From Populus alba (Eukaryota > Streptophyta > Magnoliopsida > Malpighiales > Salicaceae): a stretch of DNA of 64,000 nucleotides. The position numbers were made by a program, and so were the translations under genes. This document shows positions 20,859 through 33,000 of this stretch, piece after piece. Location of the stretch: the NCBI RefSeq assembly GCF_005239225.2, contig NC_133293.1, forward strand, positions 8,586,333 to 8,650,332, read 5' to 3'. Numbering within the stretch: position 1 is the stretch's first letter; each line of letters starts with the position of its first letter. The notes beneath the pieces were generated by a model. The model searched no databases, was not told the DNA's origin, and saw only the letters and a list, made by a program, of their open reading frames with translations.

Positions 20859-23800
20859 CTATAGAAGGTGTCGATATGCCGATGGAAAACCTTTGTATGG
20901 ATTGCCTAATGCCACAACATTGCCAGGACGTGAAAATACAACCTGCATTTTCATACAAGTTAAAACATTAATATGGTATGTATGGATCTCTGCATTTTAT
21001 ATTTTATATTTATCTGCAATTACCTGGTAATCCCCAAGGGTATACGACTTGAAACCAGCAGCGCAGTAGTCAAAGTAATACTCCCATGTCCTGATGAACT
21101 TTTCATCGAATCCCATGGCAAGAATTTTGCTAAGAAAAATAATGAGAAAAGTTCTTTACTGGCATCATACTCTGCAGAGAACAGAAAAATCAAATGATTA
21201 TATCTACCTCTTGTTTTCCAAGAAATTATTCCTCCACCTTCTTAACGTATGATAGTAATGACTTCCTATATTTTCCACGTGCTCCACGCTGCACAAACAA
21301 AACTTGTGTTAGTATATTACAGAATATTCAGACGAACTAAGAATAAGAAGGTGTTTGGCATTGAGGTTGGACCTGCTTTTTGGAAAATTTCAAATTTTTT
21401 TTTTTTTTTTGCTAAAATTAAGTGTGGTTTGTACTTTTTAGATCGTTTTGATGTGCTGATATCAAAAATGATTTTTAAAAAATAAAAAAACATTATTTGC
21501 ATGCTTTTCGGCATGAAAAACTATTTGAAAAGCAACCGCTACCACACTCCCAAACACCCTCTAAGAACAAAGCCTTAAAAGTATTGTGTAACAAAACAAC
21601 TCATACCAGAGTCTTGATGCAACACCCATGGCTGATGTTATCCTGCTTAATGAAGGCAAACATCCACCGGGAAAAATATATTCCTTGATAAAATCAGAAC
21701 TTCGCCTGTACTCATCATAACGCTCGTCTGCTATTGATATGAACTGAGGAAAAACAAACCATTTTTACTGGTTAGCAACAAGTAGAATGGTAAAGATGAT
21801 AAGGAGTTATCTAGGCTAAATATTGAAAATGTAGTAATCAAACACATTTCTCTCAGCACTTAAACTCATACAATGACAGGTCCCTTCCCTTTTTTGTCAT
21901 ACCTGTAGAACAAGAAGCCCATCTTCTGCCAATGCTGATTCGCAGCTACTAAAAAAATCCTCCATGTATTCATGACCCACATGCTCTATCATTTCACTAG
22001 GAAAACAGATGAAAAATTATGACATCAGTAGTCTGGGTGGGATGTGGTAGGTATATATCTAGCAAAGATGCATCTTACCAAGATACGATTCTATCGTATT
22101 TATAGCCTTTAGGCAATTCACGATAATCACATAGGAGAAGGCTGATATTATCCTGGTAAAAGAACAGGTTATAAGCTTCAAAATGAAGATATTTGTCTTA
22201 AGAAAATCAGTCTGAACAACAATTCAGACACAAGTAGATGCTTGCTATATATATATATATCAATTATCATCCCATAGATACCTGCAGACCAGCTTCCTTG
22301 ACTTTCATTTCTGCATATTTCAGTTGCTCCACAGATAGAGTGAGACCCGTGTATTTGCATCCTGTTTGTTTGACAACTTCAATAGCAAAAGTTCCCCAGC
22401 CACAACCAATGTCAAGAATTTCATGCTTCTTATCGATTCTTGCCTATGTTGGTTAAAAATAACATGAAAGTATGTATATCAATTAAAATTTGTTAAAAAT
22501 CTGGTGAAACAGTTAAGAGATTGTATGTTACAGACTCACTTTTTCAATCAGAACAGAGATTTTCCTCAACTGAGCTCTATTTATGTCTTCATCTTCAGTC
22601 TATAATGTAACATCGCATGCAAATAAAATAATCAAAAGCTAAGCCATGGCACATAGTGGATGAGATTCCTGTTTTGCATCATATAAAATAAAATAAAAGC
22701 ATTGGAAGGTTAGGTTTCTGACCTTAAATATTGCAGACGAGTATGCCATTGTTTCTCCCAGGAATAGAGAAAAAACTTCGTTATTCTAGAAGAACGAAAT
22801 GAAAAGGAAGAGATGTAAGCCTCGCTGAAAGATCCTTCGCTAACATCAGAATTCTGAACATGGCACAAGCACATGCTAATATATTGCTACAATTTCCACA
22901 CAATCTATTTTCCCTACAGCGTGGACGTTATTAAACCAAAGAATTAACAAGCTATGATCCCATACCAGGTCATAATGACGAGAGATGTTCCTGCGAGCTT
23001 GAGTAAGAGTATTTTGCCTCAGAACATGCTGAAGGAAAAACTTTGCGGAAGCAATACCTGCTGTAAATAACGATGGTGTCCACCAACCCCTATACTCAAC
23101 CACAGATGAATGTTAGGTGATCCGATAGGATCAAAGGAATAAAAAGAAGCAAAATCACATACCTTTTCTTATTCGCCTTGGAGATAGATTTGTTTGCATC
23201 TCTGTTCGCAATCAGAACCTAAAATTTAATTTTTTAAAGAAAGTTAATGATATTAAAACCGAAATGAAAAGCACTATATGTTACAGCAACATTATCTATC
23301 TCACCATGAAAAGATGTAGAAGACCTTGGTCTTTGTCAGCAAAAGAAAAATCTCCATCAATATAAGCATCTGCAAGGCCTATGTCAGCCCGCGTCGTTAC
23401 CTGACAACGTTTTCTAATCGTTGTAATGAAATGTTGAGAATTTCGTGCATTGCAACAATATTGTTGCTTATAATCTTAGCTGAGAGAAAAGGAGACCCAC
23501 AAGCAGAACGTACCTTCCAGTAAAACTGAGGACTGTGAACTTTGAGAACAACTTCTAGAGAACATTTTTTACGAGTTCCCTCGAAGGTGAAAGTTGCACC
23601 CCCTTCCTCCTCTAAGCTGTGACAGCACAGTCCAAATCAAATGACATTAAATTCGAGTTAGTTCCCTCGAAGGTAAAAAGTATCATTAAAATAGACAAAA
23701 AAAAAAAAAACAATTGGGTGGTAGACAAATTGGGATTGGACGACCCTCAATTTTCTCCTTATATGTATAAGATAAATGAAGGGATAGGATCTATTTAGTT

Positions 23801-26800
23801 AATTAATTTATTAGAATTTTCTTTGTCATAGATGAATTAGTTAGTTGCTTTTATTATATCTTCAAACTAATACTTATTATTAAGAAGGTAATGATGTATG
23901 TGTGCGGTGTCACGTACAGTGATCGTCCTTTAGGATTGGAAAAAAAAAAAAAGACAAGGAATTCTTGTTTTCTATCAGTAAAAAGAGAGAATGGGAGTCG
24001 ATGCATAATATTTTGAGCACTAGGAACCCTAATTGATCTTAAAGATTGTGCACGAGGACTAGTTACATAAAGAGAATGTATTAGCCCCCTAATACATATT
24101 ACATAAGACAAACTGCATTGTTTAATTGTCTGATATAATTAAAGTATTATTGTGTTTTTTAATTGTTGATATGTTTGAGGTTTAAGAAAAGACCTTCTCG
24201 GTAAAGAAATACTAAAAGAAAAAAACAGTTTTTTTGGTATTTTTGAAGTATGGCCCTAGTTCTCATGGTTTTAATAAACTAGTTATTAAAACTCAAAATG
24301 CATGTTAATACATACTTTTTTTATTTTTGTTGTATTAAAATACAATATAAATATTTTTTTATATTTTTTAGAGACTTAGTCGTGTGCATGAAAACAAGAC
24401 TTTTTTTTCTATATATTTTTTTTGCAACATTTTAGAGAAAACTAGGTAATTTAATACCATATTTGTATCTTTACAATATAAAAATACAAACCAATATTAA
24501 GCAAAAATGATAAAAAAATTCATGAGAAATCACAAATTTTTTAAAAGGATTTTTGAAATTTTTATTGTTTATTTTTTGTTTAATATATAATATATTATTA
24601 TTATTATTATATTAGAAAATATATTGGGATGGGCCCGACCCAATTATGTGGGCTGAGCCCATCCTAGTTTGGCCAAGATTCGGCCCAAAATAAATTGATC
24701 CGAGATCAGCCTAAAAAGAAACTGGGTCAAGATCGGCCCAAAAGAGTTGGTTTAATATCAGCCCAAAACAGGGGTTGGGCTGAATTCTAAGGAAACTGGG
24801 CCGAACCCAACCCAGATGTTTTGGTCTGGGCCAGCATTGATTCAACCTAGGAATAGCGAGCTCTCCACTATTTTCTAGCAAAACAATGAAGATAGGGGGT
24901 GAAGAAGAAGATGTTGACCTAGCGGTGACTCACAACAGCATTGTGGCTATAACAAGGCAAATTGGTGGTGGTTCTAGGCATAGCAATGAAGCTGACAAAG
25001 GGAAGAAGATGGTGGGAGGTTAGGGAGTTTATCTTTCTCTTTTTTTCTCTGTTTTTGTTCCTTTATTCATTCTTTCTTTTCTGTTTTTTCCCTTTCTTTC
25101 TTTTCTTTTTTCTTCTTTCTTTATTTTCCCTTGTTTTTCTTATATTTTGTTTTTTCCTTCTGTTTTTGTGTCATTTCTTTTTTTTCATCTTTTCTGTTGT
25201 CCCCCCCCCCCACCTCCTAGTGAGGGGGGGTATTTATAAGGGGCGGGAGGGAAGAGAGCTTCCCTACCCCTGTCCAATCATGATGAAGGGTTAGGGTGAC
25301 TTGGGGGGCAACTGTGCAGCCGCCTTAGGCCGGCTGACAGAGCTTACCCCCTCTCTCTTTTCATCATGGTTGTAGGCCATGAGGAGGCGTGGGTTATGTT
25401 CGTGTTTTTGAACAAGTGGGAGGAAGGGAGGGAGAGACCCTGCAAAGGAGGGAAAGAAAAACCTTAAGATTTTGATGGTAAATAGTGTCATCAAAACGAC
25501 ATCGTTTCATCTATCTTTTTTTTATAGTAGTGAATGAAACGGCGTCGTTTTATACAAAACACATCGTTTTATTTAAAAGAAAATGGCACCAAAAGGTCTT
25601 TGTTTCCAAAGCTGTCTTTAATATTTGATTTGTTCAATCAAGTCCTCAATTGAGATTTTGATTTTAAGAATCAATTTAATTGCACCTCTTTCAAATTCAA
25701 ATGCCAGCCCTGAAGGTGGCCGCCTTTTTCACTTTGATCTTTCATTTTAAATTTGTGCATTTTGACCTTTAATTGATCAACAGGCTTCTAATTTCTTGAA
25801 TTTAGCCTCTAATTTGGTCAATTTCGGCCCCAATATCTGTGCGTCTTTTCCAGTTTGGTCTTTGATTTTGGATTTCTTCAATCAAGTATCTAATTGCCCA
25901 TCAAACTTCAATATTTATACAATTAAGTCTCTAATTTGATCAAATTAACTCTTAAAAATTGCAATTCGACCCCTAAACTTTAATTTTTTTTCTAGTTAAA
26001 GCTCAAATTGACTTAAAAAATCAATTTTCTTGCAATTAAACCTTCAAAAATTCAATTAGGTTTTTAAACATCCAATTTTGAATTTCTCTTTCTTAAATTG
26101 ATATTTTTTTGGTCAATAAAGCTCTAATCAGTCAAAAATATACTATTAAATTTCAATCTTTGTACTTTTGAACCTCCTCAACTAATCTTTGGTCATTTTC
26201 TTGGCGTCTCGATGTCCTCTTCTCACTGATATTTTTTTTCTTCAGACAATTGTTTTTATTTTTTTGTATTTTCTTTTTTTCTTTTTCATTTTCTTTTTCT
26301 TTTTCATGTGGGGACCTCCAAAATGGATAACAACAAGTTTTAACGTTCTCTCTTATTAACTTAATTACTTTGATGTGTTTTTTCATAAAAAATTGCTTTG
26401 ATTTAAAAAAAAAAAATTGATATATGATTCAATACTCTTCTCGACTTCTTCTTTTTTTCAGTATTATTATATTAGAAACAAGAGCTTTATTTGTGCAGGA
26501 GCTGCAAGTAAAGTTTTTTATTGCCTTCGAATTCTTATAATTAGCTAGCTCGTATTTTTCTCAATTTAATCAGTACATACCATCATCTAAAAATAAAAAA
26601 ACTAAAAGTAATGATGATTATTTCATTATATTTCTTCTCCATATAAATGATTTCAATATACATTAAGTGATCAGAAAATATATAAATTAAACACCCCCTT
26701 TGTTTAAATGGTTTTTCTAATCTCTTGCCAATTATATTTATCCATTTTCGAAAAAATTGTAAACTAATAAAAAAAAAGTGATCATTTTCGCTAGTGAACT

Positions 26801-26946
26801 TACATTAAACGGTGAGTGGAGATATGACTTCCAAGAAATTTAGTAACAAAAAGACGAGCCCAGGCTTCTAGCCGAGAAGGTGCCATTTGTTTTCCATGGA
26901 TCAGAGCAGCACAAGTCTCTCCAGAGGAACAATTTGCAGCGGCCAT
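20859..26946 (-). CDS. Short cyclopropane-fatty-acid synthase gene (copy 2)
   Basis: A 460-aa paralog of the gene at 9,205, with the same predicted reaction. Exons (minus): 26946-26804, 23616-23514, 23400-23305, 23218-23163, 23089-22966, 22785-22723, 22599-22540, 22443-22282, 22152-22079, 21996-21903, 21743-21607, 21288-21208, 21129-21024, 20942-20859. All 14 exon lengths equal those of copy 1 and the frame is open. Introns also align closely with copy 1. The exceptions are intron 1, expanded from 186 to 3,187 bp by retroelement sequence, and intron 11, which holds a 212-bp miniature element. The SAM loop is intact, and the C-terminal DYCAAGF keeps the Cys lost in copy 1. It ends with the same RHLL extension. 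A possible 5' UTR donor is at about 27,540. Whether the long intron splices efficiently is unknown. Confidence 0.82.
21350..21561. mobile_element. 212-bp miniature inverted-repeat element in intron 11
   Basis: The ends are imperfect inverted repeats: GGTGTTTGGCATTGAGGTTGG on the left, and the complement of CAACCGCTACCACACTCCCAAACACC on the right. TAAGAA flanks both sides (21,344-21,349 and 21,562-21,567). It is absent from the same intron of copy 1, so it inserted after the duplication. It has the same terminal style as the larger element at 42,609. Confidence 0.75.
23908..26400 (+). mobile_element. Long-LTR family insertion in intron 1 of short CFAS copy 2
   Basis: It starts TGTCACGTAC at 23,908 and shows the family blocks: GGGAGTCGATGCATAATA, GCACTAGGAACCC, the TTAGCCCCCTAATACATATTACATAAG block, an Asn/Pro-codon-like GGGCCCGACCC region, a GATGGTGGGAGG block, CT-rich tract and TATTTATAAG at 25,231-25,240. 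From 25,560 it has runs of CAATTAAGTCTCTAATTTG type typical of these LTRs. The right end is not clear, and 23,706-23,907 may belong to another inserted piece. The element runs antisense to the host gene. Confidence 0.6.
25231..25240 (+). promoter_or_regulatory. Putative LTR TATA box (intron copy)
   Basis: TATTTATAAG follows a CT-rich tract and a C-run, at the same relative place as the TATA-like boxes in the other family copies. If active it would start transcription antisense to the short CFAS gene that hosts it. Confidence 0.35.
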
Positions 26947-26999
26947 TGATGCTACAAGACTGCAAGAGAATTAAACCTCGAGCTTTATATGATCTACAA

Positions 27000-28006
27000 A
27001 TCAACTTGACGAATTCCTCTACTCCTCACTATGATCATGTTCAAGAAGGCTAACGATTCTGTTAATATAGGAGCCAGCTAATTATCCAGGATTTTCTCTT
27101 TTTCATTAAATAAATTATTTATATATAGAGTATGATTTCTTAATTAAGAGATTCAAATCTAGCACGACTCGTGAAGTTGTTTATGCAATATTATACATCC
27201 ATGAATTAAGTATTTAAATTCACCATGTCTACAGCATTTTTTGGGTTTCCAGCTAAACATATCTAGCTTTCTATATAGGCAGAATTTTATAAAAACGTCT
27301 AACCAGCTTAACACACGCATCAAAGGTAAAGCAAGATCTATGATGATGATTAATAATTCCAAAAACAAAATCCATGATGGATATTATGGAAGTTGAGCAA
27401 AAGAAAATACCTGCATATATACAGAAGATCTTTGATTTTTTTTTCTTTGGGGGGGGGGGGGGATTAGCCAACTCCAAGCGTATATATGTGAGCATTTCTA
27501 TTTTCATTGGATGCAAAAAGAAACAAGAACATACATACCTGATAATTGCTGCAAAACTTGGGAATAAAAGCAGCTGGAAAGGTGGATCAAATTGATAGAC
27601 AAGGGTTTTTGCTGCTAGGAATTAATAATTTTCATTGATCTGATAAAATATAGACAACCATGTACATGTCATTGATTTGAAATTCTGGCAGAAACACAAG
27701 GTATGTTATCGAGTTGTCGAGTAATAAAGCAAAAACGTGTCGGTTCATGTTACAGGAGATCAAGATGAAGCTGTACGTCGTTTTTGTCCTCATAGTAATA
27801 AATTATTATTATTTCTATTACCATTATTATTATTATTATTATAATCATCAATTACTTCAGCACCGAGCAAAAGCAAAAGCAAAAGCAAAATTCTTTATAT
27901 GAAAACAGAATCGAAATTGTACCCTAAAATTTGTGCCGAGTAGCAAATCTTTTTCCCAAATCAAAGGCAAGATTCTCGCTCAACTCAAATAATAAAAAAA
28001 ATGATA
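27000..28006. other. Upstream region of short CFAS copy 2
   Basis: No separate gene seen. 27,610-27,990 is the paralog of 18,395-18,800. A minus-strand splice donor (CAG/GTATGT) near 27,540 may end a 5' UTR exon of the short gene. A homopolymer G run lies at about 27,449-27,462, TTA-type repeats at 27,797-27,842 and AAAGC repeats at 27,867-27,890. Confidence 0.5.
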
Positions 28007-28014
28007 GTTGCCAC

Positions 28015-29741
28015 CAAGGCTGTTAAAATCGCGATTCAACTCTTAAAATCGTACAATTTTACGAGTCAATACATACTTAACGTGTTGAATCATCTTAAAA
28101 ACTCGAAAATTGATAAAATCGAGTTAAAATTAAGTGAAATCAGTAAAATCAGATGAAATCACAAAAAATTACGATTTTGATGTCAATTTTACGATTTCAA
28201 CAAAAAACATATACTGCAGTACTGCACTGCAATATATGTTTTCTCCAGTCCAATAACGGCATGCCAATTGTCACTCATCCATGGTTTACCCCAAATTCAT
28301 TATCTCTGAAGACAAAAACTTTGAGATTGACGACTCACGGCTTCCTCTCTTCAACAGCTCCAGGCGATCTCATCCATGGCAGCGATCTCGTTTTTTCCTC
28401 CAGGCCAAATGTTTTCTCTTCAGACTTCAGAGTTCATTCTTCGACTCTTCATCAACAGCTCTCTGCCTCTCTCTTTATCTCCATCATCAACGGCATCCTC
28501 TTTAGTCTTCCCTCTTCATCAATAGCAGCATCGATCTCTTTTTTTTCCCCAGCATCAACAGTTTTCTCTTTAGACTTCAAAGTTCAGTCTTCAGCTCGTC
28601 GGCGTTCTCTTCAGTCTTCACCGTAAGAAGTTTTATTTAGAATGTGATATTCCCCAATCCCCTGTATTTTCCCGGTCCTCATTGCCCATGATTTGAAAAA
28701 AAATATTCCCTTTATAATGTTTTGCTTGATGGAATGATTAGTAATTTAGTATGATGATTTTGAAGTGATTGGGTAATGAATATGCAATAGAAATTTTGAA
28801 GTGATTTGCAGATTTGGTAATGAATTTTTGTTCAAAAATTTATGCTCTCTGCCTATTTTATGCTCTCAGAGTCTCGTTTGTTTTATTGATGGCAAATTAA
28901 GTAAAGGGAATATGTTCAATTGATCATAATATTTTGTTAATGGTGGAAAAGGAGAGTAAAAAATAATCGAGATGTCAATTATTATTGAATCAAAGAAATA
29001 ATCACTCCATTAATTCTCTTGATTAGCACTAATGAACTGTAAACTGTTGTTTGAATCGGAGAAATGGGGAGGAAAACAGAGAAAGATCTATTTGGTTAGT
29101 CAATTAATTTTACCATTTTCTTGACATTTTCCATGAGAAATGAGGAGGAAAACAGAGAAAGAAAAACCAGAAATGCCGAGAGAATTAGGAGGAGCCACCC
29201 AAGGTTGTCAAAATGCACCTTATTATGATGTTGTTGGATTATTTATTGGAAAAAATTGCTTGATGTGTTTCCAGAGGTTGCATTTTCTAATGATCTGAAA
29301 TTTAAAAATCATCTGAAGCAGAAAGCTCAATTTTACTTTTGTTTTTTCTTCTGATTCTACTTTTGTGTTTATTGCGGGTACAACCCTTCACAATAAAAAA
29401 ACCGCAAGAACAAAAGCAGTAAATTCATGTTCTTGCTGCTGTGTAAGACATTAAGCTCATGATTTCATTAATTAATTAAATTCTAACAAATTAAATTCTT
29501 AAAGTTATTAATTCTTTAATTTCTAACAAATTAAATCGTGTATTTTAATATGCTTGAACTATGTATGAATTTTTATTTGAAAGCTTGAAATATGTATGAA
29601 TTTTTATTTGAAGCATGAATTTTTTTTTAATATATTTTAAAATTCCTTACGATTTTTTTATGATTTTACAATTCGTTTTTACGATCCGAGTTTGTGAACG
29701 GCTTTTCATTTCGTATTAAAATCGTGATTTTAACAACCTTG
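28015..29741 (+). mobile_element. 1.73-kb hAT-like element with 8-bp TSD
   Basis: The left end CAAGGCTGTTAAAATCGCG and the right end, the complement of CAAGGTTGTTAAAATCACG, form terminal inverted repeats of about 22 bp with two mismatches. The 8-bp sequence GTTGCCAC flanks both sides (28,007-28,014 and 29,742-29,749). Both subterminal regions are rich in AAAATCG/CGATTTT motifs, as expected for hAT transposase binding. A 157-codon open frame at 28,153-28,626 is Ser/Leu/Phe-rich with internal repeats (TVFSLDFKVQSS, NVFSSDFRVHSS) and ends beside a GT donor-like site. I see no transposase catalytic or dimerisation domain, so it is probably non-autonomous. Confidence 0.82.
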
Positions 29742-30043
29742 GTTGCCACTTGCCTGGCCACGCAATAATTATTTAGAAACATGTTTTTATGTATTTATTC
29801 CTGTATCCAAACACAGACAATAACGCCACGAGTATTTCCCAAGGATGAGATTTCATCATCCTGAGCTGTGTATGAGAACGAGAATACGTTTTTTATAAAA
29901 TAAAGAGAGCTTCGAACTTGGTGCGATATTTTATCAGCGGCAACAAATGATGAACATAACTTGATAAATAAGCATGGAAAAACAGAAATTAATGCTTGGG
30001 CTGGCTTCCATGTGCTGGTGCTGTCTTCCTTCAGAGAGAAGGA

Positions 30044-33000
30044 TCAGTAAGCTGAAGGGAAACCTCTGTATGGATTGCTTAGGGCAACAACATTTCCAGG
30101 ACGTGAAAATACAACCTACATTGCAGAGGAAATCGAATTTCTTTTGTCGGAAGCTCAAGGACGGGATTTTAATAAAGCCATATGTAATTTCGGACCAGAT
30201 AAATTAGTACACCAGAAAATTAGCTATCATTGAATGTATTCATGCAAGTTGTTATGTAATATAGATTATCAAGATTTTACTGATCAAGCTTGGATTTTCT
30301 AATAGAAGCTAAGCAAGTATTCTTACTTGCCTCCGTGATCTGTGAGACCAAACACACTTTTTTTTCTGTGTGTTGATATTTAGAGCATGCATGATATGTT
30401 TCAAAGAAGTTTAATGAGATATTGCTTGACACGTATTTACAGAGAGCATTGAGAAGCAATTTTGCAATCTTGAGATTTACCTGATAATTTCCAAGTGTGT
30501 GTGTCTTGAAACCAGCTGCACAGTAGTCAAAATAATACTCCCATGTTCGAATGAACTTTTCATTGAATCCCAGGGAAAGAATTTTTCTGCCCACCATAAA
30601 ATACTCTGTTTAATTCTAAAAATTATTGTTATTCTACAATTAAAGACAGTAAAGATCATATTTTTGAGAAACTTCTGGTGTCAGATATTGCAAACGTCAT
30701 AGTTAGATCAATCAAGCAATAGTGGGTGAATTGTGTCAAGCATTATTATCTCAACTATTTTCATTATTCTAAAGCCAACTATTTTCTTTTCTTTGGCGCA
30801 AAGTGAATTGTGTCAAGCATTATTCATGAAGATCACTGCCTAGCAGCTAGTTTTAAAATGTAATGTGATCAACAAGGATCTAGCAAGTAATCATGTAATC
30901 TCGTTGTAGTCAAATAATTTGACATTTGTCATCATGAATCATCACGCATCCAGTAGCAGTCAACCTGATACTCAAAATAATTGGTGCACATGGTGAAGCT
31001 GACCCCACAAGTTACAAAATAATGTGAAAAATTCTGAAGTGATTTTTACCTCTGATTCTCCAAGAAGTTTTTTCTCCAGTATCTAAGTGTTTGATAGTAC
31101 TGAATTCCGATATTTTCCACGTGCTCCACACTAAACAAACACAAATTAGTTCATTTTGCAGAAAGTAGTTTGAAGAAAGAGCAATAACATCAGCAGTAAA
31201 TTTCAGCTAAAACTGATGATGGCCTCTACCAGAGTCTTGATGAAGAGGCCATGGCTGATGTTATCCTGGTTAATGAAGGCAAGCATCCACCAGGAAATAT
31301 ATATTCCTTAATAAAATCTGAACTCTGCCTGTACCCGTCATATCTTTCTTCCGGGATTGATATGAACTACAAAAATATGTTAGAAAACCGTTAGCCCCCT
31401 GAGTCCTTGGTGTCGAGTAAAACATAGAGTAATGTGCATTGGCCACACTGCTACAGAAACTGGCAATTAAGCACTGATTTATGCCATCAAACCCATTACT
31501 TCACAATTGAAATGTGCACAAATATGCAAAACTATTTTTTCCCATATTTTCATTACCTGTAGGACAAAAAGCCCATTTTCGGCCAGTACTGATTCGCAGC
31601 AACCAAAAAACTCTTCCATGTATTCGTGGCCAACAGCTTCTATCATTTCACTGGACAAGTGCAAAGAGAAGGCCATCAAAGCAATGGTATTAGTACAACA
31701 TTCTAAGATTAGAACGTAAAATGGTGGTGAGAGAACTCACCATGATATTATCCTGTCGTACTTGTGGGTCTTGGGCAATTGGCGATAATCGCAGAGGTGA
31801 AATTTTATACTGTCCTGGTAACATGGTTAACGTTAAAACAAGTTACTTGATTTCAGAAACAACCATGTTGTGGTTTAAAACAGAGAAAAAGAAATCCACT
31901 GCTACAAAACCCTATCTCCTTGACAGTTAAGTCAGGACAACACTGCCAACTTTATCCTTGCTTGCTATATAATACGATCTTTAATTATGTTGGACAAGCT
32001 TTCTACATCCATTTGCATGTGAAGACTGCAAAATGAAAAAAGCAGGAAAATCTGGGCGATATCAGAATTGCAGAAGTCCTTTTAAATTTCTACTTCATAC
32101 CTGGAGGCCCGCTTCCTTCACTTTCAATTCTGCATATTTTAGTTGCTCCTCAGATAGAGTGATGCCAGTATATCTACATCCAGTTCGTTGGACAACTTCA
32201 ATAGCTAAGGTTCCCCAGCCACAACCAATCTCAAGAACTTCGTGGTCTTTATTGACTCTAGCCTAGATTGTCAAATGTAAGCACATAAAAGTGGACATTA
32301 GTATCAAGCAACCTTGGTCAAGTTGTCCAAGAATAATTAACAGGCTTACCTTTTCGATTAGAAGGGATATTTTTCGAATCTGTGCGGCTTTCAAGTCTTC
32401 ATCTTCTTTCTTTTAAAACAACACAGGAATATGAATACATCATCAGTTAAACATAGCATGCCAAGGATTATATTGTTTTTTTCATGCGTTATTTTAAATG
32501 AAATCATCAATATGCAGGGCTTCCAACCTTAAATAGCGCGCAGGAGTATGTCATTGTTTCATCCAAGAACAGAGCAAAAAGTTCATTACTCTGGAGACAC
32601 AACCAGAAAGAGATGTAAGCTTCTAGTCATAAATCATACTTAATTACTTCTTTGACAACCAAAACAGTTTCAAGGCCACAACAAAAGTGAACGTGTGGAA
32701 AATTAATGAAACCAAATACTCTCACAACACTTCAATATGGGAAAAAGCTGACGAGGTCACTAATTTAGAATTCTAATATGGTGGCCCTGTGAATATTTGT
32801 TTGAGTAGAAGCAGCACTGTCTCATCGTTATGATCTGACACAAGATTTAGAAGAGTTCTTACTTTGACAAGATTCAAGATGAACCTTAGAAACTAAAACT
32901 TTGGCAATGCTTTCATGTGAATGCTTTGGCAAGTCCATTACTTTACTGGTTCACATATATAAGATTACATAGAATCTTGGAAGTTATTCAGTAGCTTTTC

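Noticed and set aside
24962..25294. 110-codon Phe-rich frame
   Set aside because: A pyrimidine tract inside the LTR copy in the short CFAS intron. The hydrophobic run is compositional, not a membrane protein.
9205..26946. Short CFAS copies as pseudogenes of the long gene
   Set aside because: They lack the 5' half, but all 14 exons of each keep length, splice sites and open frame, so intact genes are the simpler reading.
27449..27462. G homopolymer as a regulatory G-quadruplex
   Set aside because: A single uninterrupted G run in a spacer. There is no pattern of separated G tracts, and it may be a sequencing-prone homopolymer.
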